Of a stretch of 64,000 bases of DNA, positions 17,537 through 27,338 are shown in pieces. The notes under the pieces are model-generated. The model searched no databases, was not told the origin of the DNA, and was given only the letters and a program-made list of their open reading frames with translations. The stretch is taken from NCBI RefSeq assembly GCF_009764265.1, contig NZ_RWIR01000024.1, positions 62,001-126,000 on the forward strand, read 5' to 3'. The stretch's first letter is position 1, and each line of letters opens with the position of its first letter. The DNA is from Pseudomonas sp. PB101 (GTDB taxonomy: Bacteria > Pseudomonadota > Gammaproteobacteria > Pseudomonadales > Pseudomonadaceae). Both the position numbers and the translations under genes were made by a program.

Positions 17537-18541
17537 ATGCGTGTGTTGATTACCGGTGCCAATGGTTTTGTCGGCCGTGAGCTGGTGCGTTGCCTGCTGG
17601 CGCAGGGCAACTTGCGAGGGCAAGCCATTGGCACGTTACTGGTGCTGGATAGAGACTTGCAGGACTTGCCGGACGACACCCGTCTTCGCCGTCATTTCGG
17701 CAGTGTGACCGACCCGGCCTTGATGCGTCGGGTATTGGCCGACGGCATCGACGTGGTGTTCCATCTGGTCAGCATTCCAGGTGGCGCGGCAGAAGAACAG
17801 TACGAACTCGGATACCAGGTCAATCTGCTGGCCAGCCTGGAATTGCTCAACCAGCTGCGCAACAAAAGCCAGCCGCCTGTTTTGGTGTACGCCAGCAGCG
17901 TGGCGGTGTACGGCGGGGTTCTTCCGGCACGCATGAACGAGACTGCCGAACTGCGTCCCGAATTGTCCTATGGCACCCACAAAGCCATGGTGGAAAGCGC
18001 CATCAGCGATCTGGCCCGGCGCGGAGATGTGGACGGTCGTGTGTTGCGCCTGCCAGGCATCGTCGCCCGACCCCGCGAACCCAACGGGTTGCGTTCTGCA
18101 TTCATGAGCGACCTGATGCGGGCCTTTGCCGAAGGTGAACCCTATCAATGCCCGGTCTCGCCAGAGGCGACGGCGTGGTGGATGTCCGCCCGCTGTTGCG
18201 TGAACAACCTGATCCACGCTGCGGAGCTCGATGGCGACGTGCCTGGAACTCAACGGGTGTGGCAGTTGCCGGTGCTGCATTTGTCGATTGCCCAGGTCAT
18301 CGATGCATTGGCTGAGCGTTACGGGCAGGAGCGCCGCGCATTGATCAGCTTCGCGCCTGACGCTCGCCTGGAAGCATTGTTCGGACGTCTGCCGCCATTG
18401 AAAACACCTCAGGCGCGCGCTGCCGGTTTCAGCCATGACCGCAACGCTGCCGCGCTGGTGCGCAATTCCCTGAATCCCGCGGCCCCCCGACGCTTGCCGC
18501 TCACCGGAGAGACCTTTGATGTCATTGCCAACCAAGCCTAA
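17537..18541 (+). CDS. NAD-dependent epimerase/dehydratase (extended SDR)
   Basis: This 334-residue protein starts MRVLITGANGFVGRELVR, the extended-SDR NAD-binding motif GxxGxxG. The active-site pair is Tyr-x3-Lys in SYGTHKAMVE, and the serine is in VYASSVAVYGG. The overall pattern resembles D-erythronate dehydrogenase-like SDRs that oxidise hydroxy acids. The ATG at 17537 follows GAGGAG, and the gene begins 10 bp after the FAH stop. In this operon it may oxidise a hydroxylated cleavage product; the substrate is not resolved. Confidence 0.84.
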   Translation: MRVLITGANGFVGRELVRCLLAQGNLRGQAIGTLLVLDRDLQDLPDDTRLRRHFGSVTDPALMRRVLADGIDVVFHLVSIPGGAAEEQYELGYQVNLLASLELLNQLRNKSQPPVLVYASSVAVYGGVLPARMNETAELRPELSYGTHKAMVESAISDLARRGDVDGRVLRLPGIVARPREPNGLRSAFMSDLMRAFAEGEPYQCPVSPEATAWWMSARCCVNNLIHAAELDGDVPGTQRVWQLPVLHLSIAQVIDALAERYGQERRALISFAPDARLEALFGRLPPLKTPQARAAGFSHDRNAAALVRNSLNPAAPRRLPLTGETFDVIANQA

Positions 18542-19313
18542 ACGTCGTCTCGTCGACCTCTCGGTCACCTTGGACAATAACCCCTACACCGATCCGCCAC
18601 CGTTGTTGCCGAAAATCGATTACATGGATCACCAGCAAGGCTGGCCGGAGATGGCGGCGATGTTCCCGGGTTTGCAACTCGAGCAGATGCCGGGCAACGA
18701 ATCCTGGGCGGCCGAGCGGCTGCACATCACCACCCACAGCGGAACGCACATGGATGCGCCCTGGCATTACGCCTCGACCACCGACGGCGGCCAGCCGGCG
18801 TTTGGCATCGACGAGTTACCGCTCGATTGGTGCCTGCAACCGGGTGTGAAGCTGGACTTTCGGCACCTGGCGGACGGTCATGTGGTGACCGCCGACGAGA
18901 TCGAAACCGAGCTGGCGCGAATTGGCCATCAATTGCAGCCGCTGGACATCGTGCTGATCAACACCCGTGCCGGCGCGTTGTTCGGGCAACCGGGTTATCT
19001 GGATGCCGGCGTCGGCATCGGTCGTGAAGCCACGATGTATCTGCTGGAACGTGGCGTGCGGGTCGTGGGCACCGATGCCTGGAGCTGGGACGCGCCGTTC
19101 AAGTACACCCGCGAGCGCTTTGCAGCCGATGGCGATGCCTCGATCATCTGGGAAGGGCACAAGGCCGGGCGCGATATCGGTTATGGGCAAATGGAAAAGC
19201 TCGCCAACCTGGAATCCCTGCCGGCCAGTGGATTCGTGGTGTCATGCTTCCCCTACAAGATCAAGCACGCGTCGGCCGGATTTGTGCGAGCGGTAGCGAT
19301 ATTCGAAGAGTAG
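18519..19313 (+). CDS. Cyclase-family hydrolase (kynurenine-formamidase-like)
   Basis: This 264-residue protein has the Zn-binding signature HITTHSGTHMDAPWHY (His73, His77, Asp79, His83) of the cyclase/formamidase family. Members hydrolyse formamides, isatin or lactone-like rings. It overlaps the epimerase by 23 bp and starts at ATG 18519 after GGAGA. Of the possible functions, ring hydrolysis of a heterocyclic or lactone intermediate best fits the operon. Confidence 0.86.
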   Translation: MSLPTKPKRRLVDLSVTLDNNPYTDPPPLLPKIDYMDHQQGWPEMAAMFPGLQLEQMPGNESWAAERLHITTHSGTHMDAPWHYASTTDGGQPAFGIDELPLDWCLQPGVKLDFRHLADGHVVTADEIETELARIGHQLQPLDIVLINTRAGALFGQPGYLDAGVGIGREATMYLLERGVRVVGTDAWSWDAPFKYTRERFAADGDASIIWEGHKAGRDIGYGQMEKLANLESLPASGFVVSCFPYKIKHASAGFVRAVAIFEE

Positions 19314-19370
19314 GGCGCCTGGGGGAACAGCAGGAAAAGTCCTCGATCAAAACACAACAAGAGAAACAAC

Positions 19371-21026
19371 ATGCCTCTTTTTCGTCTGCCGCAAACTTTA
19401 TTGACGGCCATGCTGGCGTTGGGCAGCAGTCTGGTCATGGCGGCCAGCGCTGAATCTGCACAGCCCAATATCCTGCTGATTGTGGCCGATGACCTGGGTT
19501 ACTCCGACCTGGGCAGCTATGGCGGTGACATCAGTACGCCGACCCTGGATCAGTTGGCCCACGATGGTGTGCAGTTCACCAACATGTACGCGGCGCCCAC
19601 CTGTTCGATCACGCGTTCGATGCTGATGTCCGGCACCGACAATCACCTCGCCGGGCTCGGCACCATGGCTGAAGCGCTGCAACCCTTTCAACGCGGCAAG
19701 CCAGGTTATGAGGGGTATTTGAACCAGCGATCCTATTCAATTGCCGATCTACTGAAAAAAGGCGGCTACAGCACGCTGATGGTTGGCAAGTGGCACTTGG
19801 GGCTGGAGGCGGATCAAGGCCCGGATCAACGGGGGTTCGAGCAGTCTTTCACTTTGCTTGAGGGCGGTGCTGCACACTTCAAACCCTCGAGTGTCGATCC
19901 GACTAAAATCGAGCAAGTGCACTATCGTGAAAACGGCAAGGCCGTGACGTTGCCGGACAACTTTTACTCCACGGATTTCTACACCGACAAGCTGATCAGC
20001 TACCTGCAAAACAGCAAAAAGGACGGCAAGCCGTTTTTCGCCTACGCCGCCTACACCTCGCCGCACTGGCCGCTACAAGCACCCAGGGAATACCTGGACA
20101 AGTACCAGGGACAATTTGATCAGGGGTATGACAGCGTACGTCTGGCCCGGATCGAACGGATGAAAAGCCTCGGCCTGATAGCCAGGGATGCCCAGCCTGC
20201 GAATCCGCTACCGGTCAATCCAACGTTGCCGGGATGGGACCAGTTGAGTCCTGAACAGCGGCGTGTCGAGTCGAGGAAGATGGAAATCTACGCCGCCATG
20301 GTCGATAACCTTGACCATAACATTGGCCGGGTGATCGATTATCTGCGCGAGAGTGGGCAGTACGACAACACGTTGATCGTGTTCATGTCGGATAACGGTG
20401 CGGCCGGGGAGAACCACACCCAGTTCTATCCGCCGGGCGTGCACACTGACAATGGCTTTGCCAACCTCGGGCAGAAGGGTTCTCAGATCGACTATGGCCT
20501 GCGCTGGGCCGAGGTCAGTGCAGCGCCGTTCCACTTGTTCAAAGGCACCACCGCCGAGGGCGGCATCAGCGTGCCGGCGATCATCCAACTGCCCAAGACA
20601 CTGCGTCGCCAAGGCATGGAGCGCGGTGTTGCGCGGGTAGATGACCTGGCACCAACCTTTTTGGAACTGGCGGGTATCGCATTGCCAAACGAAGCGCCAA
20701 CGGACACGAGTAAACACCCGATCACCGGTAAATCAATGCTGTCAATGCTTGCCGGTAATGGCAGCCCGCACGGCAACGACAGCCTGGCCGGAGAGCTGTT
20801 CGGCAATGCTTATTACCGAGAAGGCAATCTCAAGCTGTTGGGCCTGCGACCCCAGGCAGGCTTTGGCGCAAGCGTGCAACCGTTGCAATGGCAATTGTTT
20901 GATTTGGCACAGGACCGTGGCGAAACCACAGACCTGGCTGCCTCCCAGCCTGAGACGGTGCAGCGGCTCAAGGATGCCTGGTTAAAGTATGCAGAGCAGG
21001 TGGGCGTGGTGTTTGCGACGCATTAA
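19371..21026 (+). CDS. Exported arylsulfatase with atypical maturation motif (CSITR)
   Basis: This 551-residue protein has a signal peptide (MPLFRLPQTLLTAMLALGSS, cleavage near AASA). Metal ligands are in LLIVADDLGYSDLG (Asp40, Asp41). The modified-residue site is PTCSITRSMLMSG (Cys78 to Arg82). Further sulfatase features are GKWHLG and FMSDNGAAGENHT. Length suits periplasmic alkyl/aryl sulfatases. The canonical formylglycine motif is C-x-P-x-R; here the Pro is Ile. It follows the cyclase gene by 57 bp on the same strand and may be the last gene of the operon. A second sulfatase at 63432 has the normal motif. Confidence 0.88.
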   Translation: MPLFRLPQTLLTAMLALGSSLVMAASAESAQPNILLIVADDLGYSDLGSYGGDISTPTLDQLAHDGVQFTNMYAAPTCSITRSMLMSGTDNHLAGLGTMAEALQPFQRGKPGYEGYLNQRSYSIADLLKKGGYSTLMVGKWHLGLEADQGPDQRGFEQSFTLLEGGAAHFKPSSVDPTKIEQVHYRENGKAVTLPDNFYSTDFYTDKLISYLQNSKKDGKPFFAYAAYTSPHWPLQAPREYLDKYQGQFDQGYDSVRLARIERMKSLGLIARDAQPANPLPVNPTLPGWDQLSPEQRRVESRKMEIYAAMVDNLDHNIGRVIDYLRESGQYDNTLIVFMSDNGAAGENHTQFYPPGVHTDNGFANLGQKGSQIDYGLRWAEVSAAPFHLFKGTTAEGGISVPAIIQLPKTLRRQGMERGVARVDDLAPTFLELAGIALPNEAPTDTSKHPITGKSMLSMLAGNGSPHGNDSLAGELFGNAYYREGNLKLLGLRPQAGFGASVQPLQWQLFDLAQDRGETTDLAASQPETVQRLKDAWLKYAEQVGVVFATH

Positions 21027-21085
21027 CCCTCAGTCCTTGCGTGTTCCGGAACGTTGGGAATTGAACGTTTGAACGCCCGGCTTTA

Positions 21086-21997
21086 TTAGCGGTGCCCAAG
21101 TGTTTCAGCATTCTTTATCCACGCATCAAGCGCTCTGACCATTTGATTGACCTCACTGTCGTCCCGCTCCGAAGGGCGGACGATGGCGTTCCAGGCGATA
21201 TCCAGTCCGTCATTCAGGGCGGCCCACGCCAATTCCCCGCGCTCGAGACTGGGGGTCACCAGGTCGCGTTGCAATATGCTGATTCCGTAGCCTGAACGCA
21301 CCAGTTCGACGATGGCTTCGATCAACTCCACGGTGATCATGCGGCGCGGCAAGATGCTGGCGGGGGCGAAGAACCGGTCGTACTCCCAACCGCTGGCGCG
21401 ATCGGTCGAGTAGGTCACCAGGTTGTAGGTCTTGAAGTCTTCGGCGTAGATATTCGTCCTGCCCGCCAGGGGATGGTCGGTGGCCATGATCGCAATCAGG
21501 TCATCGCGAAACAGCGGCAGTTTTGCCACGCCACTCGGCACCATGCCGTCATCGATGATGGACACGTCGAGCCGGCCTTGCATCAGGCTCGCGTAAACGT
21601 CATCGCGGGGCACGGTGACCAGGGTGATTTCGATGTCGGGCCGAAGGCTGGAATAGTGCTTGATGAATTTCGGAATCCAGCGAAACGGGCCGTAGGAGGT
21701 GACGCCCATGCGGACAAAAGCGGTGACGCCACCGGCCATGGACCGGGCCTCGGACTCGGCCTCATTGAGTATCGCGATGATGTCCCTGGCGGCTCGCTCC
21801 AGGCGCACACCGGCAGGGCTGAGCCGCAGTTTTCCGCCCGATCGTTCCGTCAGGTTCACCCCAAGCCGCCGCTCGGCTTCGCGAATACGATGACTCACAG
21901 CCGAAGGCGTCAACCATAGACGCTCGGCCACGGCTGTGACCGAATCGACTTCCGACAGGGTTTTCAACATCACAAGGTGATCGAGCGTCAGTCTCAT
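21086..21997 (-). CDS. LysR-family transcriptional regulator
   Basis: This 303-residue protein has an N-terminal helix-turn-helix (SVTAVAERLWLTPSAVSHRI, about 19-38) followed by the effector domain. It faces the sulfatase gene (convergent, 59 bp apart) and is divergent from the 2-oxoglutarate oxygenase at 22107. It therefore probably controls the 22.1-25.7 kb set. The start ATG at 21997 gives a normal LysR length. Candidate operators with repeated AATT arms lie in the intergenic region. Confidence 0.88.
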   Translation of the reverse strand: MRLTLDHLVMLKTLSEVDSVTAVAERLWLTPSAVSHRIREAERRLGVNLTERSGGKLRLSPAGVRLERAARDIIAILNEAESEARSMAGGVTAFVRMGVTSYGPFRWIPKFIKHYSSLRPDIEITLVTVPRDDVYASLMQGRLDVSIIDDGMVPSGVAKLPLFRDDLIAIMATDHPLAGRTNIYAEDFKTYNLVTYSTDRASGWEYDRFFAPASILPRRMITVELIEAIVELVRSGYGISILQRDLVTPSLERGELAWAALNDGLDIAWNAIVRPSERDDSEVNQMVRALDAWIKNAETLGHR

Positions 21998-22013
21998 GGC
22001 AGGCGACCTGAAA

Positions 22014-22040
22014 ATAATTCACAAAATTGCGTAAAATTAT
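22014..22040. promoter_or_regulatory. Candidate LysR operator in the divergent region
   Basis: This is an AT-rich inverted repeat, ATAATT (22014-22019) and AATTAT (22035-22040), with a further AAATT between. The three AATT blocks are about one helical turn apart. It is the only symmetric element between the LysR start and the oxygenase start. A regulatory role is inference. Confidence 0.35.
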
Positions 22041-22106
22041 GAGCGTGACTTGTTTTTGGTGCCGTTGCAATCTGAATCCAGCAGAGCCCACCGGAGACCA
22101 ACAACA

Positions 22107-22946
22107 ATGACTAACCTGCCTTTCACACCTGTATTGACCCTGGGCGATATCGTCGACCTGGAGCGTTACCCCATTACCGATCGCAGCCATCCCGCTTACC
22201 TTGAACTGGTCGCTCAGAGCCAGTCGTTGCTGGGGCAGGAGGGCGTTGCAATCTTCCCGGGGTTCGTTCGCGATCAATCGGTTGTCGCCATGGCGGACCA
22301 AACCCTGGCACTGCACCCGCGCATGTTCCATTTTCGGGAAAAGCACACGGTTTATTTCAAACCCCAGGAGGAGGGCGTCGATGCGCAGCATCCGCTGCGA
22401 CGGCTGATGGACACCGAAAAAGACACCGTGGCTTATGCCGATATTCCTGCCGACCACTCGATCCGGCAGATCTATCAATCGGACGATGTACTGTGTTTCA
22501 TCAAGGATGTGCTGAACCTGGACGCGCTCTATCGGCACGCCGATCCGTTGGCCGCCCTCAACCTGCAGGGATTCACCGCAGGGCAGCAGCTGGGATGGCA
22601 TTTCGATCGATCCGACTTCAGTGTCACGCTGTCCCTCCAGGCGGCGAGCGCCGGTGGGGATTTCGAGTACGTGCGCATGCTGCGCAACGAAAACGACGAT
22701 TGCCATGACGCGGTCAGGCAGTTCCTCGATGACCCGAAAACCCAGCAGGTGGAAGTGCTGCCGCAAGTGCCGGGCACCCTGACATTGTTCCGTGGTCGCT
22801 ATTCACTGCATCGGGTAACGCCGGTGGAAGGGGACCGGTTGCGGCTCAACGCAGTGTTCGCCTATGTGGATCAACCCAATGTCGAATTCAGCGATTATGC
22901 CCGCCAACTGTTTTACGGGCGCACCACGGTCGAGCCATTGGTTTGA
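22107..22946 (+). CDS. 2-oxoglutarate/Fe(II)-dependent oxygenase (HalD/BesD-like fold, hydroxylase-type triad)
   Basis: This 279-residue protein has the metal triad His165-Phe-Asp167 (WHFDRSDF) and His235 (RYSLHRVTP). A basic residue follows in GDRLRLNAVF for 2-oxoglutarate. The segment AGGDFEYVRMLRN is reminiscent of the BesD/HalD free-amino-acid halogenase group. Those halogenases replace the Asp by Gly, so this one should hydroxylate or demethylate instead. The start ATG 22107 gives MTNLPFTPVL. Downstream neighbours are a quaternary-amine binding protein and formaldehyde dehydrogenase. Oxidative N-demethylation is therefore a reasonable hypothesis. Confidence 0.78.
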   Translation: MTNLPFTPVLTLGDIVDLERYPITDRSHPAYLELVAQSQSLLGQEGVAIFPGFVRDQSVVAMADQTLALHPRMFHFREKHTVYFKPQEEGVDAQHPLRRLMDTEKDTVAYADIPADHSIRQIYQSDDVLCFIKDVLNLDALYRHADPLAALNLQGFTAGQQLGWHFDRSDFSVTLSLQAASAGGDFEYVRMLRNENDDCHDAVRQFLDDPKTQQVEVLPQVPGTLTLFRGRYSLHRVTPVEGDRLRLNAVFAYVDQPNVEFSDYARQLFYGRTTVEPLV

Positions 22947-23071
22947 GTGTCACCCATAACAATAACTGCAATTGATTCACGCCTTTGCTTCACGTGTTTG
23001 CGGCCGGTTTATTCCTGTGTCGCACACAACAGTTCGCTGCCCCCAATAATAATGATTCGGAGCGTCTGATC

Positions 23072-24040
23072 ATGAAAAGCAGGAAGAAGTTGCTGGCCTC
23101 GTTGCTCACTCTTGGCTTGCTCGCCGGTAGCGCGTCAAGCCAGGCGGCAGGCTGGTGTGAGTCGGGCAAGCCGGTGAAGTTTGCCGGCCTGAACTGGGAG
23201 AGCGGGATGCTCCTCTCCGACATCATGATGATCGTGCTCAAGGATGGTTATGGCTGTGCGACCGATCAATTGGTGGGTAACACCATCATTCTCGAGACCG
23301 CCCTGGCCGCCAACGACATCCAGGTGTTTGGCGAAGAATGGATGGAGCGCAGCGAGGTCTGGAAGAAGGCGGCGGCAGCCGGCAAGGTCATCGGCGTTGG
23401 TGCGCCGATCATCGGTGCGACCCAGGGCTGGTACGTCCCGCGTTACGTCGTCGAGGGGGACGCCAAACGCAATCGACCGGCGCCAGCACCCGACCTCAAG
23501 ACAGTCGCCGACCTGAGCAAGTACGCCAGTGTTTTTCACGATGCAGAAGAGCCGTCCAAGGGCCGGTTCTATAACTGTCCCGCGGGCTGGATTTGTGAGC
23601 AGGACAATACCGAGATGCTCAAGGAATACGGTCTTGAAAATACCTTCACCAACTTCCGCCCGGGCACCGGCGCTGCGTTGGACGCGGCGGTCCTGTCCAG
23701 CTATAAGCGCGGCGAGCCGGTACTGTTCTACTACTGGTCACCGACTCCGCTGATGGGGCAGATCGATGCGATCAGACTGGAAGAAAAGACCGGGGCCAAC
23801 AAAGACGTCGTTACCATGGTCGGGCTCTCCAAGGCCTTTCATGAACAGGCGCCCGAACTGGTCGCGGTCCTGGAAAAGGTCAATATCCCCATCGATCTGC
23901 TGAATCAGAACCTGGCGAGAATGACCCGCGAACGTATCGAGTCACCGAAGCTGGCCAGGATGTTCCTCAAGGAACACCCGGAAGTCTGGCATGCCTGGGT
24001 CGACGAAACCGCCGCCAAAAAGATCGAGGCAGCGCTTTAA
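23072..24040 (+). CDS. Glycine-betaine/proline-type ABC transporter substrate-binding protein
   Basis: This 322-residue exported protein has a signal peptide (KKLLASLLTLGLLAGSASSQ, cleavage near QAAG). OpuAC/ProX-like features follow: VKFAGLNWESGMLLSDIMMI, LEYGYGCATDQLVGNT-like spacing and PVLFYYWSPTPLMG, whose aromatic residues form the cation-binding box. The start ATG follows GGAG at 9 nt. No permease or ATPase gene is adjacent, so it must use components encoded elsewhere. Likely ligand: a quaternary ammonium compound feeding the neighbouring oxygenase. Confidence 0.83.
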   Translation: MKSRKKLLASLLTLGLLAGSASSQAAGWCESGKPVKFAGLNWESGMLLSDIMMIVLKDGYGCATDQLVGNTIILETALAANDIQVFGEEWMERSEVWKKAAAAGKVIGVGAPIIGATQGWYVPRYVVEGDAKRNRPAPAPDLKTVADLSKYASVFHDAEEPSKGRFYNCPAGWICEQDNTEMLKEYGLENTFTNFRPGTGAALDAAVLSSYKRGEPVLFYYWSPTPLMGQIDAIRLEEKTGANKDVVTMVGLSKAFHEQAPELVAVLEKVNIPIDLLNQNLARMTRERIESPKLARMFLKEHPEVWHAWVDETAAKKIEAAL

Positions 24041-24087
24041 CCGAGCCTCCAGGGCAAGGACGCCCGCACTCTGCAACGCCCCTCTGA

Positions 24088-25263
<1,176 letters not shown>

Positions 25264-25283
25264 ACAACAAAGAGAGCATCAAA

Positions 25284-25667
25284 ATGAGCATCTTCACCCA
25301 TGTCACCGTCGGTACCAACGACCTGCAAAAAGCCCGAGGTTTTTACGACAACGTACTCGGCGCACTCGGCCAGAAACGCATCGCCGACCTGGAGGACAAT
25401 GGTTCCATCTGGGGCGAAAACGCGCCGTCTTTCTTCGTTTTGAAGCCGGCAAACGGCGCGCCTGCCAGCGTCGGCAACGGTGTCACTGTCAGCTTTGAAG
25501 CACCGGATCGCGCTGCTATCGATGCCTTCCATGCGGCCGCCCTGGCCAGCGGTGGCACCGACGAAGGCGCACCCGGGCCACGGGGCTGGGCACCCAATGC
25601 CTATGCCGCCTATGCCCGGGATCTGGACGGCAACAAGCTGGCCGCGTACTGCTTCAAGGCAGACTAA
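25284..25667 (+). CDS. Glyoxalase/VOC-fold protein
   Basis: This 127-residue single VOC domain begins MSIFTHVTVGTNDLQKARGF, the usual opening of small glyoxalase-like proteins, and ends AYARDLDGNKLAAYCFKAD. It follows frmA by 20 bp and is probably co-transcribed. Similar proteins are often encoded next to frmA in Pseudomonas. It could help with glutathione adducts, but no activity can be assigned. Confidence 0.82.
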   Translation: MSIFTHVTVGTNDLQKARGFYDNVLGALGQKRIADLEDNGSIWGENAPSFFVLKPANGAPASVGNGVTVSFEAPDRAAIDAFHAAALASGGTDEGAPGPRGWAPNAYAAYARDLDGNKLAAYCFKAD

Positions 25668-25682
25668 GCCCTATCGGGGCTT
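25666..25682 (+). terminator. Hairpin after the frmA/glyoxalase operon
   Basis: AAGCCC and GGGCTT form a 6-bp stem around a TATCG loop, starting at the stop codon of the glyoxalase gene. There is no clear T-tract, so termination efficiency is uncertain. Confidence 0.45.
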
Positions 25683-25843
25683 CGCATTCCTCCTTTGAGC
25701 GGGCCCCGGCATGACTCCCGCGAGCGTTTCATCGAACCTGCCATAATCCTGGCGGGTTCGATCCCCGCCACTTTCAGAAAGCGACGCTGATTCCCTGCCA
25801 TCCGCTTCCAGCCATTAAAAAAAGCACCCCTTACTCCCGGATA

Positions 25844-25865
25844 TCATGATTTTTCACAATCATGA
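25844..25865. promoter_or_regulatory. Perfect 8-bp inverted repeat upstream of the PLP lyase
   Basis: TCATGATT and AATCATGA are separated by TTTCAC. The site is 69-90 bp before the chosen start of the PLP enzyme and is the strongest palindrome in this intergenic region. A regulator-binding role is inferred. It argues against the longer reading frame that would begin inside it at 25862. Confidence 0.5.
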
Positions 25866-25933
25866 GCCTTCCTTATAGTCCTCCCAAGCCCACTTGGAAC
25901 ACGGTTGTGTTTCCCTTGATGCGAGAGACTTTT

Positions 25934-27202
25934 ATGGAAAACAGGAAACGTGCCGTCCAGGCGTCGGAGGTCGGGATCGGGACTCGAGTCGTATGGGGCG
26001 GAGAGCAAGTTCAACATCCCTACAATGCGACCCAGCCCCCCATCGTGGTCAGTGCCGCCTATGGCTATGACGACATCGATAAGTGGTACGACGTGGCATT
26101 GGGAAAGGAACCCGGCTTCATTTACAGCCGGATGAGCAACCCCACTGTCTCTGTCCTGGAAGATAAACTCTGTGAGCTCGAAAACGCAGAGTCAGCTGTA
26201 GCTTTCAGTACCGGAATGGCTGCGATCAGCGGTGTACTGCACACCTTCCTTTCCCATGGGCAGCGTGTGATATCTACACGTGACAGCTACGGTGGAACGA
26301 ACAAGATATTCGAGGAGTTTCTTCCACGCATGGGTGTGCAAGTCACCCTTTGCGATACGCTCGACACCGTGGAACTTGAGCAGGAGATCGCGAAAGGCTG
26401 CAACGTCCTGTACCTGGAAACACCCACGAATCCAACGCTGAAAATCGTTGATATTCGGCGCCTTGTGGCAGCGGCGAAGCGAGTGGGTGCTTTGGTTGTT
26501 GCAGACAACACATTCGCGACGCCGCTGAATCAGAATCCGCTCGCTTTAGGCGTTGATGTGGTTGTGCACAGCGCGACCAAATTCCTGTCCGGTCATGGCG
26601 ATGTACTCGGCGGCGTGGTGTGCGGCGCGGAGCATTTGATGGTGCAAGTTCGCCATTACCGCGAGATCAATGGGGCCTCGCTGGATCCTTTTTCGGCGTA
26701 TCTGATCATCCGCGGCATCAAGACCCTGGCGCTGCGTCTTCGCCAGCAACAGACGAGCGCACAACTGTTGGCCGAGTACCTCTGTACCGAGTCGCTGGTC
26801 GAATCGGTGAACTATCCGGGATTGCCTCAACATCCAGGTCATGACATCGCCCGTTCGCAAATGAACGGATTCGGCGCCATCGTCAGCTTCGTGCTCAAAG
26901 GCGGCATGGACACTGTGACTCGTTTGCTCCCGCTGCTCAGATATGCGCATCGGGCGGGTAATCTGGGCGCAGTCGAGACCATCTATGGGCCCGCACGGAC
27001 AACCAGCCACGTGGAAAACACCCTGGAAGAACGTCAGGCACTTGGCATTTCCGAAGGTTTGGTTCGAGTGTCCGTAGGTATTGAAGAATCAGCAGATTTA
27101 TTGGCGGATCTAAAACAAGCCTTCGCCTTAGTGCGAAGTACACAAGGTGATGCAAACCTTCACGCCGACAGTGCCCGACGTTTAATTGAGGCAGGAGCCT
27201 GA
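25934..27202 (+). CDS. Cys/Met-metabolism PLP enzyme (gamma-lyase / gamma-synthase type)
   Basis: This 422-residue protein belongs to the trans-sulfuration PLP family. The phosphate/PLP tyrosine is in FIYSRMSNPT. FSTGMAAISG follows, then the Asp partner in VVADNTFATP and the Schiff-base lysine Lys216 in VHSATKFLSGHGD. It could be a cystathionine or methionine gamma-lyase, or a sulfhydrylase. The position usually occupied by the methionine-gamma-lyase cysteine reads DSYGGTN, so it is not a canonical MGL. The ATG at 25934 is chosen because the family normally starts here and the earlier frame overlaps an operator-like palindrome. First gene of the homoserine-type cluster. Confidence 0.87.
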   Translation: MENRKRAVQASEVGIGTRVVWGGEQVQHPYNATQPPIVVSAAYGYDDIDKWYDVALGKEPGFIYSRMSNPTVSVLEDKLCELENAESAVAFSTGMAAISGVLHTFLSHGQRVISTRDSYGGTNKIFEEFLPRMGVQVTLCDTLDTVELEQEIAKGCNVLYLETPTNPTLKIVDIRRLVAAAKRVGALVVADNTFATPLNQNPLALGVDVVVHSATKFLSGHGDVLGGVVCGAEHLMVQVRHYREINGASLDPFSAYLIIRGIKTLALRLRQQQTSAQLLAEYLCTESLVESVNYPGLPQHPGHDIARSQMNGFGAIVSFVLKGGMDTVTRLLPLLRYAHRAGNLGAVETIYGPARTTSHVENTLEERQALGISEGLVRVSVGIEESADLLADLKQAFALVRSTQGDANLHADSARRLIEAGA

Positions 27203-27338
27203 ATAGGAGCAGGACTTTCGACATTCATCTTAAGCCCTTCATGAAGAATGAAAATAATAAAATCCAGCGACAGCAAAATTGTACTGCCCAACAGCCAGTT
27301 ACAAGGCGTTTGTCCGAACATTTCATGAGACTACCACT

